Assembly (NCBI GenBank): GCA_008921705.1
Contig: VFFE01009205.1
Location: 491,025 to 555,024 of the forward strand
Source of the DNA: Burhinus oedicnemus
Lineage: Eukaryota; Chordata; Aves; Charadriiformes; Burhinidae
Direction: 5' to 3'
Length of the DNA: 64,000 nucleotides
In this document: piece after piece, positions 1-12,556 of the stretch
Layout: each line of letters starts with the position of its first letter
Numbering within the stretch: position 1 is the first letter of the stretch
Translations under genes and position numbers: made by a program
The notes under the pieces: generated by a model
What the model saw: the letters and a program-made list of their open reading frames with translations, nothing else
Databases searched by the model: none
What the model was told of the DNA's origin: nothing

Positions 1-2770
1 TAGACGATTTCGAACTGCAAATAAGGGCTGGTTCAAATTCCGATCAAAATTTTAGATTTTTCATCTCTGTTCTCTTTTTGTTGAGATTACAGGAAATGGT
101 TAGCTTCAAAAGCCTGCTTCCTTTGAAGTAGTAAATTTAATTGAATAGGGATTAGGGTGTGATCTAAAGCTTTTAGAGGAAGACCACAGCCACCAGTGTG
201 TACAGTAGAAACATGGCTAGCGTTCCTCAAGTATCTGACCAATTTATTTATTTTTTTTAAAGTACTAATATAAATACAAAAAATTGAAGGAGTTGAATGT
301 AGTATACTGTTCAGACAAAGCTCCGGTGAGTCTCCTACTGTGGGTGAGACAGGCAAATTACCCACTTCTTGGATGACCACAAGAACTGAAATATTAGAAA
401 TATTTCTATAAAATATAAAATAAGATTTTAATAGTAGAAAGTGCAAGGTATTATACTTACAGATGAATTGCAAGAATGCTTGTTATAGACTTGGATAGCT
501 CAGTGACCAGCAGATTAGTGACATCTGGCCATCTTTAATGCACATCTAGCAAAGTCTGCCTGACCAATTGCTTATGGCATCTGATGCAATATTCTCCTGA
601 ATTTAGGAAATTCAGGGAGAAACTTGGGTGGTGTAGAACCAGTTCTTGGCAGGAAGAGAATATGCGTGAGTTGGTAATAACCTTAGGGGTTTATTCAAGT
701 TGATTTCAGAATTTCTTTATAAGGTTTCACCAAAACTATCTGCTGTTATATGGAAACATATATCCAGTGCTGCAGATCTCCTTGGAAAGAGACTCACCTG
801 AGTGTTTATTTAGGCAAGCCTGTGCCTTTAGGTATAGCCCAAAACAAAAACCAATTAAGTGAGCTGCATCAGACTTCCCAAATGTATTGCTTGCTTCTCA
901 CTCTCAGGAGCAAAGTTACAGTTTGGAGAGTGGTTAATATGTATTTTAAATAAGTGTCTATATACAATTTACTAGCTCTTCAGAAGCACATACTTTTCTT
1001 CTGTATTTTAGGAAAACAAAATTATATCATTTTTTGCAGTCCTTTTCTCTAGGGTCTGAAAACATGCAGTGGTTCACTATCATTGCACTGTTTTGGGTCA
1101 TGGGATAGAACTGGGAATACTATGGGTATGTCATTGCAGAAGTAAAGAGAATAAGGGTGGCGGGGGGTTGTGTGTGAACTGGCACTTCCCAGAAGCCTTC
1201 ATTAAATGCTGTGTTCATAAGACAATGGAAGCGTTTAGGCCCAAATCTTGTTATTTGCTACTCTGATTTCATAGAGTTGGACAGACCTTCATGCTTAACA
1301 ATTGGTTCATGGCCTTTGGCCAAGAAACCAATGTGTTCTGGAGTTTTAAATGTGTGCAACGATGTTTTTGTTGGCCCTAAGCATCTTTTACTGTTGTAAA
1401 GATTTCTGCGAGGCTAGCCCAATTTCTGAAGGACTGCACAGTGCTGTTGTTTTAGTATCTTTGGTAAAAGTTGCATGTGATGAAGCTGAAGCAACACCCT
1501 TTGTGTACATATTAGTACTGGCAGGCAGCCATTCCAGCCACTCTTAGCTCACTTCCAGTCCTGAGGTTCATCACTGACATGAGAGCACTTGCCTCCACTC
1601 ACAACCCCAGCACCTCTAGTGGGAGCATAAACCTGGGTTATGTTACGATGACCTTTCTAATGAACAACACTCAATGTCGGAATCTCATCCACATGGAGAA
1701 GAAATGTGAATCCCCTGGTTATCTGTGTGAAACACCTCTTTAACCAGTAGCAGTGGACCAGACTGCCATCAAGCATCTCACTCTTGAGAGATAGGACACA
1801 CAAAAAATGCAAGGAAACAACAATTTATGGGTGATTCTATGTTGCAGGCTTATTAAGATACTTTATCCTGAATTACTCGGGGCGGGGGGATGTTAAATCT
1901 TGTTTCTGGGTGTTTTCTCAGTTGAAGGGAGCTTCACTGCTCTGTGCGTGCAACCCTACATACAGTGCTTCAGGGCCACAGGACCGGTGATTCCGCCAGA
2001 GCTGCCTCTGTTACTTCTGAAAACCTTCCAATAAACCTTCCTCGGGCTTATGGTCTCCCAGGCTTTCCTTCTGGAGATGCTTTCTACAGGAACTTTGCAT
2101 GCTCTTTCCTAAAGAGCTCCTTCCTCTCAGGCTTCCTCCCCTGCACCCCTTCCAGTGGAAGAGGCTGCAGCGCAGCTGTCCCTGGGAACACAGCCGCGGC
2201 ACCCAGCTGACAGGTTCCCAGATTCCCTGCGCTGTTCTCAGCTCTCTGTTCTGGACAAGTAGGAAACAAAAAGAGAAGTTGATACAAAGTTTATATAGGT
2301 TCTGAAGCCAAGTTGTGGTTGAAATTTTAGGGAAGATGGTTAATATTTTTTCCATGAGGACGTTTTCAAAAAAGTTGAAATTGAAACAGAGTGCCTTATT
2401 TTTTGCTGTCACTTTTCAACAGCCTTCAAGTTGTAAACTGGCAAACTTTTACACAAATTTTATTTCTCTGATATTATACTGAAAAGATTTCACATCTTCC
2501 TCTGAGCCCTAAGTTTTGATTTTTTGCTTTTGGTTCAAATGACTTCATTTGGAATTAGATTTTCTGCTGCAAAATGCAGCTACCTATTCTAATGAAGCCT
2601 TATGAGATAAGCAGACTGCTGTCTCCTTGCCTGGGATTGCTCGCTGTTTCCTACTTGTGATCAGGCAACACTTTAAAGCGGCACTGTGAGAAAGCATAGA
2701 ATCAAACTATTTTTGAGTTTGAAGGGTACGTAGGTGGCAGCAGGTTTTGTAGCAGCTAATCTGGATGCAA
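1..2770. other. Non-coding stretch, no gene seen
   Basis: No recognisable exon or repeat family. Open frames here are short (the longest is 133 codons, on the minus strand at 2011-2412), overlap each other on both strands and have no convincing splice context, so I treat them as chance. Short G-rich runs occur near 1155-1167 and 1878-1890. The sequence is otherwise mixed, with no tandem structure until 2771. Confidence 0.6.
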
Positions 2771-2824
2771 GTCTACTCCTGAATGTAACCAAGTGGTGTC
2801 TACTCCTGAATGTAACCAAGTGGT
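2771..2824. repeat. 27-bp perfect tandem duplication, two copies
   Basis: Two adjacent identical 27-bp units (2771-2797 and 2798-2824), each beginning GTCTACTCCTG and ending CCAAGTGGT. Perfect identity suggests a recent local duplication. The unit length is a multiple of three, so it keeps open a reading frame that crosses it (2793-3188, 131 codons), but nothing else supports that frame as coding. Confidence 0.95.
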
Positions 2825-3690
2825 ATTAGGAAGCATAGATCCTGCAAATTTGATACTGAACAACCATTTGGATATCCCTAAGGAACTTACTGTGTTGCAA
2901 AGTATGAGTATTTCCCATATATCCACAGCAGGTGGATCTGGGACTAATTGCTCAGTAGCTGAAAACATTGTAGTAGCGTCAATATTGCCATCCCAGGGCA
3001 TTCACAAATTGAGACTTGGCCCTCAAAAAGCATGGGATTTTGAAAGCAGCAGGGATTTATATCTTGTAACTTGTTTCCAGGTTTTAATCACTCATAATGC
3101 ATATTTTCATATTTTCACAAATACTGACATTTTAATTGCCTTGAAAACAACAATTAAAACAGAGCCTCGTGTAGTCATATCGCTGTAAAAGCTAGGTGGT
3201 CTTAAAAAAACAAATATGCCATAGTGACAATCAAGTTATATGTTGGCAACTGAATGAGCAGATTTCCTTCAAATGACAAGCCAAATAAACTAAGACATGG
3301 AAAGTTTGAATTGATTTTTGGTTTTGATTAACCATTCTTCTGCTGGGTTGATTGTTCATTTGCTCAGTCCAGTTTTGCTACCATTGGCGGCCAGCAAGCA
3401 AAAATGACCAGTCTAATTTTGGAATTCATTGAGGCTGAACATCTACAAAGCATATGGCAAAACACAAATTGGATTTTAAGAAGTTATTTACATGTTAATA
3501 ATCTGGAATGATAGAAAATTTAAGTGTTTTGTGTTGATTGAGCTTTTAAAATGAAATTCTCTGGATTTGGACAACATTCTCTCCTGTTTAAAGCAGATTT
3601 ACAGAATGTATAAAATATTTCTAGAGATAAAACTACCACATGTGTTTTGCATGTTAAAAGTCTAACAGCTTGTTGTTTTCTCTTCTACAG
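2825..3690. other. Non-coding stretch before a candidate exon
   Basis: AT-rich sequence with no repeat family that I recognise. It ends in a pyrimidine-rich run, TTGTTTTCTCTTCTACAG, which is a strong splice-acceptor context for the candidate exon at 3691. The open frame at 2793-3188 falls here and matches no family I know. Confidence 0.5.
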
Positions 3691-3828
3691 AACAGGACTC
3701 TCTGTATTAAGCATGGAAACAAAGAATATATTCTCAAGTCTCGTACAAGTTTTGTCATATACTGACATTTTGATCAGCACTGGTACTTCAGTGATAAAAT
3801 GTTGAGAAACAAGTGTGTTCTACTAAAG
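3691..3828 (+). ncRNA. Candidate non-coding (lncRNA or UTR) exon, 138 nt
   Basis: The segment follows a textbook acceptor (a pyrimidine tract ending CTTCTACAG) and is followed by a strong donor (CTAAAG then GTAAGGG). All three forward frames contain stops: frame 1 ends after about 24 codons, frame 2 reaches TGA near the end, and frame 3 stops within six codons. If it is spliced, it is therefore an untranslated exon or part of a long non-coding RNA. A chance pairing of two good sites in 64 kb is quite possible, and no neighbouring exon could be tied to it. What I see is the two splice sites and the stops. The assignment to an lncRNA is inference. Confidence 0.3.
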
Positions 3829-5664
3829 GTAAGGGACCTCACTCTGAAAATAACTTGCCTTAGATGGGTCCAAGGGCTTAGTAATTCACTTTAGAAAAAT
3901 TGTCACTGTGATTTCAGTGGTTTCTTTTTCTGCTCCCCTCCCCCTTTTTTTTTTTTTATAAAGGTGTCGTGTCAAAATTTGCAATATTGAAAAGCAACAA
4001 TGACTGAGCACTTCAGTCACTGTGTATAGACATTAGATAATGCGGTGAGTCCCCTACAAAATAAACAGACAGAAAGCCAGTCAGATAACAGTGATACCAG
4101 CTGCCAGCTTTTTGGCTCTGTTCACACCAGCATTTCACTTCAGTGTGTTTTACAGTTCTCCTTTCTACTAGAGTGTGTGTTTGATCTTCTAGAGGTACTT
4201 TCTACTTCTTAGAAAATCAGTTTCAGGAGAAAAACAGGGTTTTTTTTTGTTTTGGTTTGGGTTTTTTTGTTTTGTTTTTTTTTTCCCCTCCACCCCCTCA
4301 AGAAGTAAGAGCCAGCCTACTTAACACTTCCAGCCTACTGAGTAACTACTGTTTATGTTGCTAAACCACGGGAAGCTGGTCACTCCTGCTTCTGTAGGGC
4401 TGGCAGGTAATCTATCTAGCCTGCTGTCTTATTAATAAACTGCTTGTTTATGTAGTGACAAGAAGTCAAATGTCATTCAGACTTTGAAAGTAATCATTGC
4501 TTTCCCCAAGTCTTAGCTTTTGACTGCGACACTCCTTGGGCAGGACTTTCATGCACTTGTACTCCAAGCTTTTAAGGAACTTGGCAAATATGACAGCAAA
4601 TACATGGGACAAAACTGTTTCACCTACAGTCGTTAATAAGTAAGGCAGCTCTCAGTGAGTAGCTTGTGGTGAATTAGGGCATCAGTTAGTTATCTAAACA
4701 TGAACAGATTGGTCTTGCTCCATGTAGTATTTGATCAGTTCTAGGCTTTCCTTTCAGTAAGATTTTTTTCCAAGCTGTTTCTGGTCCTGATTCATGCTTT
4801 TTAATCTCTCTCATTCAGAAGTTAAAAGCAAACAAAGCACTGCTTGTTGTAGTAAGACTGAATCTGTTAAGTAATAGTAAGTAAAAAGGTTTGGTTCTTG
4901 GTTTTGTGCAAATTATTTTAAACAAAACAAGCTGTTTTATACTACCTACAGCCTTGTTTTAGACTTGCAAGACATGGTCTGGACCCAGCTTGTCTCTCCA
5001 AATGTAGGCAACTTTTATTTTAAACTCATGTTTGTCTAAGATTAAAGTTATATTAGATATGCACTGCACATTTACTAGGAGCCAGAGGGACTTCTAGGTA
5101 TAACCCTCCACGTTTATGCATTTTACTAATATGAAATGACAGCTTGGTTTGAAGTGCCCTCTAGTGGCAAATGGGGTTTTAGATAAGGCTTCTGTAATAA
5201 AATCAGCTAGAAGGAAAGCAAACTTCAAAGCTGGATCACCTTTTGAGAATGACTAAGATCATGATGGCCCTGGTATATTAATTACTGCTCTGGCAGCACA
5301 GACAGCAGGAGCAAGGATTGCATATCAGGGTGGGCTAATACTCACCAGGTACGTGTCTGGTGAAGTTGGAGGATATAAGGAAATAAACTGAAAAGAAGCA
5401 TCTAAAGAAATTTATGCAACTAGATCCAATCAGAAGGGAAACTAGAAGCAGGTAGAGGTGCAAATGTTTCCCATGGCTGCATTCTGACTGTTATCGAGAG
5501 ATGTGTTTGCAAGTAAAAGCTATAGCTGTGAACTTCCTCAGCTGCTACAGTTTAGAAAGATACTACTTTGATTTGCATATGAAATTTGACATCAGCCTGG
5601 GGAAGGTAAAGTGGTGTGGCACTACACTTTACATGGAGCGGCTCCCAAGTTCCTGCAAAGCCGC
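3829..5664. other. Non-coding stretch with T-rich tract
   Basis: No gene seen. There is a T/G-rich simple tract at 4240-4284. A short segment at 4819-4851 lies between a good acceptor (TCTCTCTCATTCAG) and a weaker donor (TA then GTAAGA). It is too short and its donor too weak to call an exon. Confidence 0.5.
4240..4284. repeat. T-rich (TTTTG)n-like low-complexity tract
   Basis: A run of T stretches separated by G or GG, then C-rich sequence. It looks like simple low-complexity DNA. No transposon sequence is attached. Confidence 0.85.
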
Positions 5665-5841
5665 ATGGTGCTGCTGGGAACGGTGCTGCTGGTAAGCCTA
5701 AAGCCAGAGCATGCTTTCTCCCGGTGCCACTGCTGCAAAACCACCTCTGAGGTGTCAGGGAGCAGACTTCATTACCTGTGTAGGTTTAAGAGAAGTATGG
5801 TTTCAGAACTGCTTAGTGAGGGTACTTTTGCTGAGAAATGA
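5665..5841 (+). CDS. Small ORF, hydrophobic N-terminus and four Cys (doubtful)
   Basis: A 58-codon frame starting MVLLGTVLLVSL, followed by a charged stretch and a cysteine cluster (C21, C23, C24, then C39). The hydrophobic first 12 residues resemble a short signal peptide, so a small secreted peptide is one reading. Against this, the frame is open upstream of this ATG (from 5611), no family is recognised, the length is within chance, and a GTAAGC splice-donor-like word lies inside it at 5692. It could equally be part of an exon or pure noise. Confidence 0.1.
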   Translation: MVLLGTVLLVSLKPEHAFSRCHCCKTTSEVSGSRLHYLCRFKRSMVSELLSEGTFAEK

Positions 5842-8219
5842 TGCCAGTGAACTGAATGGACTGTGGGGGCAGAGACGTGTTGTTCACTGTGGACAGTGGT
5901 GCCAGAACTGAGCTCCACGTTCATCCCCTTTTGACTTCTACTGCCTTTTACAGAACTTCTTCTCAGGGGTGCAGCTTCAAGGTGGTTACTCATGAGAGTC
6001 CTGTGCTTGCAGCATGTTCAGCAGCATCAGAGCACAGTAAAATAAAATGCACTCTCATTTTTCGTTAAAGGGATGCCAAAGCACCTGTTTTCTTCTTGTT
6101 ATAGTTGTCAGTACAGTAAAATGCTTACTGGGATACTTCCCCATACATTATTGTGAATGGTGGATGCTTTCCAGTTTCCGTACACCAAAGGAGGCAGGTA
6201 CAGAAGCTCTGAGTGACCCATGTGAACGATGTGCCAGTAACAGTCACGGAGATGTCTTACACTTGAGCCGCATCTGAGCTCTGTCACACATAACAGGGGG
6301 TACACCTGCCCCGCTCCAGCGAGGGAAACCCTTCCCAGGCATGCTACTAGTCATGGTAATGCAGTACCTGCTTTAAGAACTACTTGTATGTTTTCTGTTT
6401 AGAGATCTGCCTTTTAATACTGAAAACTTAAGCCTGAAGTATTTACTATGTGGGGTCCTCAAAACAAGCAAAAGAAGCCATTGTAATGGTTGTCTTGAAG
6501 GAATATTAGAATTTAATTTATTTTAACGACAGAATTTTCAAAATAACTTAGTAATAACTGAGTATGGAAATGCACGATTTTACAATATTTATCATGTTTA
6601 TCAGCTAAAATGTGGACTAAGGATACTTTGAATAGATTTTTCCATGATACCAAACATTAAGCAGTAGAGTTCAAAGCCCTTCTTTTTATTTCCTTCCGCC
6701 ATCTAGTGGCCAAATACATCCAAATACTCGAACTGGGTAGCAGAAGTGTAGTCACGCCGAGCCATCTCACTTACTCCAGTGTATACATCCCGCATACTGC
6801 CTCTTCTTTGCCAGGAACCTCGGGAAATTCAAATAGACAAGTAGAAATCCAAATGCTGTGTTTTCCAAAAAATATTGAACGTGGAAGGAAAGCATTCTGA
6901 GGCAGCAAGCGGCACCGTCCTGCGGTGTGCTCAACGGAGTCTCTCTTTGAATGCAATTATACATGAGACGTAACAGCAGAAAAACATTTTATCTGCCAAT
7001 CTATGAGGATAGCTAGGCTTCCTGATGCTCCATGATAAATCACAGACATCTATGAGTAGAACTGTTGTTGATGTGTAGACAGATTCTTCTTATGAAGTTA
7101 GTGTAATCACCTTTGGTTTTTGTAAGAAAAAGGTGTTACTTATGTTAGCGCACCTGACGAAACATAAAGGGTAAAATCCTAATGAAAATAGGGTAGTTAA
7201 CTTTCACATAAGTTAGCATTTGAAAACAGAGATTATGGGGGAACAACAGGCTAGGAAAACTTTTTTTTTTTACAAAAGTTAGGCTTCATGTACATTAAAT
7301 GAGGGTCTGTAACCATTGTTTCTTGCTATGACTTGTTATAACATAGTAAGTGCTTTTCATCTAGGAATCTGCAAATGCTTTAAAATGAAGCAGTCGCTAT
7401 ACTTTTTGTAATTCCACTGTATTCTCTTATCTGTAATGTCTGTATCTTTTTCTTCCTTTCTGGAAAAGGTAGCATTGAAAATTCAATTTACCTTTTAGTT
7501 AAAAAATAAACAACAGAAGTCATTGGTTTTGGATTGTCTGAGTAAGTTACTGTCTTGAATTCAGTTTGCAAGAAGCGAGAGTACTCTGCGTGTTACTATG
7601 ATAGCAAGTAATGCAAAGGATTTCTATTACCGTGGTGTAGAATATTTCAGGGCCAGTCTGGGTAACAATTCTATGGTTACAGTGGAAACTAGATCATATA
7701 AAGGGATTTATTCCTCTTTGAGAAAACAGAGGCCAAATTTAAGTCAGTGTGCTAATTCTTCTGTCCTCCTTTCCCACACACTGCGCTATTCTTTTCAGCA
7801 CTTTCTTTTGAAGGATGATTTTTAAGGAAATGTATGTATTTCAAAGGTTTCTTCAGATAAAATGGACCATTTCCTCAAGTTAACATTAATTTAATCTTTG
7901 TCAAGTTGTACCCTCACAAACTGGTCGTGTTAATGCCCAGGAAAAAATCATGTCAGGATCATTTCGTGTTCCTACCTCGGCTAAAAAGCTCTTTTAATCA
8001 GAAATAGGTACATCTAGCATACGTGGCCTCTTGCAGAAAGAGGAAAAAGTAGATTCTAAGAAGATGGTCTTTATTTTGAGAACACGGATCAGTCATGGTA
8101 CAGAGAAGTCTGCCCTACTGTAAGGAACTAGAGGTGCCCAGAAGCAGCTGCAAGAGGTGGCAGATAGGAAATGTCCTCAGGTCAGCTTGGCCTGGCCGTG
8201 TTCTGTTTAGGAATCTTAA

Positions 8220-8223
<4 letters not shown>
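5842..8223. other. Non-coding stretch, no gene seen
   Basis: Mixed sequence. The short ORFs on both strands (76 codons or fewer) overlap each other and have no family signature. A T run of about 12 lies near 7261. No CR1 or LTR fragment was recognised. Confidence 0.5.

Positions 8224-8272
<49 letters not shown>
8224..8272. repeat. Poly-T run of 49 bases
   Basis: An uninterrupted run of 49 T on the plus strand, equal to poly-A on the minus strand. TTTATT, which is AATAAA on the minus strand, occurs at 8275-8280 and 8282-8287. Read on the minus strand, that gives a poly(A) signal a few bases before a poly-A tail, as expected at the 3' end of a retrocopied mRNA. A plain microsatellite is the alternative. 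The exact length may be an assembly estimate. Confidence 0.95.
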
Positions 8273-8278
<6 letters not shown>

Positions 8279-8595
8279 TTTTTTATTTGGCTTTTGTTTC
8301 AAATTCATAAAGAGCAGGTAACCATTTGTAATGTTTCTAAAGGGTCACATCTTCATCTTAGCTTCGTTAGCGGTGGTAGCACTGATGAGAGTGTTTGGTC
8401 AAAAAGGTGTGTATTTGACTCTTCATTTTTCCTGTGGTACCAAGTCTTCCGAAGTTTGTCAAATGGTTTTCAAAGTTACCTGAGCACCATGTACAGAGTA
8501 CTTCTGCTGAGCAGTAAAGTAATAATACCTGTTCTGCATACTTTGCTGTGTAAAAGAAAACATTACGTTTTACATCTGCATGTTACATGACTGTC

Positions 8596-9033
8596 CTAGC
8601 TTTGCGTGACTCTGGGCTGAGCTCTTCTGTCAAAGGCTCCACTCTGGATGTCTAGATTCATTTCAGCATGAAATGTCAGGATGTCAAGCCCATATTGAAT
8701 GCATTGGAACCGAAGAAAAACATTTCTGCGAACCCCTGTGATGCACAAGCAGAGTTTCACACACGGTTCTACTTCAGAGTTTAACAGCTTCACATGTGGT
8801 GCCCCACAAGCAAATCCTGCTGTGTGGGTGGCTGCAGCTCTGCTGGGGATGGGGCCGGGAGCTGCAGAGCTCATGGCTCTGCACCCTGCCACGAGGAGCT
8901 CGTAGTGCTGTACCAGGTAGTGTTGGTGGGAGACAGTCTTCTGCCTTGTGAAAACCATGTCGCTGGATAAAATGCTCCCCTTGCCTTTACGCTGCGTCTG
9001 AAACCAGTTGGAATAAGTAATTGAATTGTCCAT
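8596..9033 (-). pseudogene. 145-codon ORF upstream of minus-strand poly-A; possible retrocopy
   Basis: A minus-strand frame starting MDNSITYSNWF, with A at -3 and G at +4 around its ATG, a favourable Kozak context. Its stop is followed by about 320 bases and then AATAAA-like words and a 49-base poly-A (8272-8224). ORF, 3'UTR, signal and tail in that order resemble a processed retrocopy or a terminal exon on the minus strand. I do not recognise the protein. It has no obvious domain, signal peptide or membrane segment and has a small Ala/Pro-rich middle. Against the idea: frames of this length are expected about once by chance in 64 kb, and I found no target-site duplication by eye. Poly-A retrocopies are also rare in birds, because CR1 does not prime on poly-A. 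Confidence 0.2.
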
Positions 9034-12000
9034 ACTGGAGAGCAGACTATAAGGGATTTCTGATCAGGTTACATAGTTCTTCAGTCTACCTCCTGAACTG
9101 CAATAGTGGAGAAACCACTATAGTAGTAGCTTGTAACTGCCCTGTCCCTGCTGAGTAGTAACCTCTTGTGCAGGGACTCCTCAATCCCAGTAAGATGCTG
9201 GTGCTGTGCTATGACTTGTGCTGGAAGGGGTGTTTGCCACTGGGTTTCTCTGTGGTCTACTGGTACAAATGTCCTGTTGTGCGAAGGAGCTTCATAATGT
9301 GCTTAAAGCTTCTTTTGCTCAGACAATATTCATAGGCACAAAAGCTGCCAGCACACAGCTGAAACTAGAGTGATACTGAAATGCAGTAGGAGTAAGATTT
9401 GCCAGAGCTGCTTGATACCACTTTGGTGAAGTCAAGCTTTAAAAAAATTTTAAATCTCCTCCACTATTTTGAAGTGTGTGTCAGCGGTTTTAGCAGGGGC
9501 TCCCACTTTTGGTTGTGCTCAATTTTCTAAATTACGTTTTTTCCTTTTCTTATTTTTGGGTGACTTTTGCCACAGATCCTCCCCAGGGCTTTCTTTTCTT
9601 GGCACCGTTGCATTAATCGTGCTTCTGCCTAATACTGCCCTGTGGGGCTCTGGCTTAGGTTTTGCCTATACCCCTGTGACCAACAAGAAGCCTTGAGTTT
9701 TGCCTTGCCCAGGCATGTGTGCGGCAAGCAGCCTATCTGGAGGACATGAAATGAGATTAGCTCAAGCAAGTGGGTCTTGCTTGGAAGAAAGCACTGCAAG
9801 TTAGGCTGAAGATGGTGAACCAGATGTACGTGTACCACCTTGAGAAGGCATTGGCTGCTGTTTTAGCATGAGTCCATACATACATACAAGGGGGGGGGGG
9901 GAATATTCAGGCATTTTTGGCATTGTAGAAGCCATGACAGTCAGTCTGCTGTAAGTAAATGTACAAGAGGAAGTAGCTGTGAGGATGGAAAATGGCTGTC
10001 TGTAGCAGATAAGTAGTGGCTGGAGAAGTCTTATCAGAAATCCTCTAGGAAAAGCAGCCAAACACCCATAGGGCCAGGAGAAGTCCGCTCTATCAATCAA
10101 ACTAACACAAGAAAATTGTGCAGTGAAGCCAATGTTCACTTGTGCCAGATCTCAGCCTCCTCCCTGGCTGTGAATTGAATAGAAATGCAACTGCACACAA
10201 TGTTCTGAGCAAAGCAATTTGCACAGGAAAGGGAGGGAGAGATGCTGGGTTATGCTATGAGCCGCTCATCCACAAAAAAGCCCCAAGGCCCTTATAAATC
10301 CCCCTGGCTCCATATGCAGACTTAAGCTCAGCTGGCATTTGTCTCCACTGCAGCTAGAAGCCAGCACTACTGGAAAGTTAGTTCTAGAAATGGTAAGGTT
10401 AACTAACCCGTACAGAAGAAAGACCCAGCTGGCCTTCATGCTCCCATGGGTTTCGCTCCAGCGGAAGTTGTCTGCATAGCTGTGGCAATCTCCAAATGAG
10501 AGTAGTTTTGAGTCAACCCTCAACTGGGAAGGTTGGGTTGATTTGCTGAGATTTGGAGAGTTCAAGTTGAACTCTGGGATTCAAACACTGTGAAAACACC
10601 TTGGGTGTGAAATAGGGAAATTCTCAGTAATATGTTTTAGTTATGTGTTGTGTTCAGTTTTGCCTATCCGGTTTTTCTGGCAAAGCTTCTTTGCTGCAAA
10701 TCAGAGCTTTTAGTTGTCATTACGGTGTTTTGCTTTGCCTTTTCAGTGATACTAGTACTGAGAGACTTGCAGAATGCTCGTTTGGGCTTCTGAACTTACA
10801 GGCTTTTTGTCAATGCCAGATAAAAATGAACAAACAACTGCTGAGCAACTTTTACTGATATCTTCATTTAAAGCTTGGCCTGAATGCTTCAGGAAGGTTA
10901 CTTTTGAAAGTAGTGCTTATTCAAAAGATGCCGGGTGGAGAGCTGGCTTTAGGCATGAAAACAGGCAAGTTCCTATGGGGTCCATCAAATGTTGACTGCT
11001 TCCGTCAGCTGACCTCATATTGGAACCAGACCCAGAATTTTCAGGAGGAACTTGATGCTTGATAGTTTATCCCTTATCCAAAGGACAGGATTAACAGAAT
11101 GACATCACTCATGAGTGAATGTTCCTTGATACGTAGCTTTAATATGGGTTGATATAATGTTAAGATACAAAAACTCAATGTCAGAAATAAGCATTTTCAC
11201 AGTGAGGTAATTTGGTTGCAAAAAGATGAATTTGGAACCCAAAAATAGTATTCACGAGGGTTTCCAAGTTTATGAAGAGCCCGCTTAACACTGCTTAATC
11301 CAAACCTGGCTGTTAGGAAGAGAAATGTCCAGAAAACTACTAGGCATAAATCTACCAAAGGATTTTATTTTGCTTTTTATAGATGATCAACTCCATTTTA
11401 AGAATGAACATACCTTTTAAACTTTTAAAATCTTTCAGCATGTGGGGGACTCTCTGTGAAAGCACAGTCTTTCTCGCTGTTTCTATTTTTTTATAGTTAC
11501 ACAGCAGTGTTGAGGGCTCACAGCACCCGCCAGCCATCTTCTTTCTGAACATCTGGAAAAAAAGTTCAGACAAGCACTAGTGTAAAATAGAGTTAGAGGG
11601 ACCTCTGTCAAGTGCCTTCTGTACCCTTAGACTTTAAGGCTCTTCTGGGAGTTTTGAAAAATTAGCTTAGAGTGGTTGAGCTTATTCCTACCCCTTGTTA
11701 TACTGCTTACATGCTTCCTCCCACATCACCACTAGACCATTTTAGATGAATATCTGGACCCTGAAATGGACTATCTTCTAAATTAAGGGCCACAGAAAGA
11801 GTGTGTATTGGCTAATGCAGTGATCGGTGAGTTCTGCTCTGTATTTTAACTTGGACTTGAATGATCTTATAACTTTGACATCTACTAAGAATCCTGTACC
11901 TACTGATAAATATACCCAAAAGGGCAAGGAGACTGGCAGAATGCAGGGGAGCTTAATATATAGCATATTGCAATTCTTTGTTGACTCTGCTCCATTATTC

Positions 12001-12556
12001 CTCGCTCGTTTGTTTTCTTGATAGGAGACACTGCATTATCACTCCAGACAGACATTTGCAGATGTTACTGAATCAAAATTAGAAGCTAAATCTTTCTGGT
12101 CTGTATGTAGTGGGAATTCTTTCTTGCAATCAAGAGCACTGAATGTTTCAAGCCCTCAAAACAAAGCCTGGAAAACTATGTAACCTGTATTAATCTGTTC
12201 ATTTCCTTTGCCTCAGTATTCTTGTCCATTACCCTTATTTTTGAGGTGCATCTGCCATTACAACACTCTCTGCTTCTGTTCAGAACAACACTCTTAAAAT
12301 CATCAGTGGTACAAACTATGGGGTATTGGCCAAGTGACAGTATAGGAACAGTCCTATCAAAATTGCTCTTAGGACATCAGATATATCATCAGTGTAACAA
12401 ACCCCAATTGGCTTCATTGAAGCTATTTTTGAGAAAATAAACTGGTTTAATAGACAGCAAGTTTCTCTCTTCATTCCTACTGTCACTGCACCTTTTTAAA
12501 TGTAAAATGTGGCTTCACTGTAGAAACCCATTAAAGAGAGATAATATTTCATTCAG
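9034..12556. other. Non-coding stretch with poly-G tract
   Basis: No gene is supported. It contains a 12-G run (9890-9901). A good isolated splice donor (ATTCAG then GTAAGTAT) lies at 12557, but no acceptor upstream gives a sensible exon. The minus-strand frames at 9801-10139 (112 codons) and 10266-10565 (99 codons) overlap nothing recognisable. Confidence 0.5.
9890..9901. repeat. Poly-G run of 12
   Basis: Twelve consecutive G, preceded by a short TACA repeat. Such runs are hard to sequence and could hide a length error. Confidence 0.9.

Noticed and set aside
2793..3188. 131-codon ORF next to the tandem duplication
   Set aside because: No splice context or family, the opposite strand is also open, and the length is expected by chance in 64 kb.
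8171..8590. 139-codon plus-strand ORF
   Set aside because: The frame consists partly of the 49-base poly-T run translated as poly-Phe. It is not a gene.
9761..9871. 36-codon frame reading WKKALQVRLKMVNQMYVYHL
   Set aside because: The peptide looks protein-like, but the acceptor before it is weak (GAGATTAG), and a stop-free run of this size is common.
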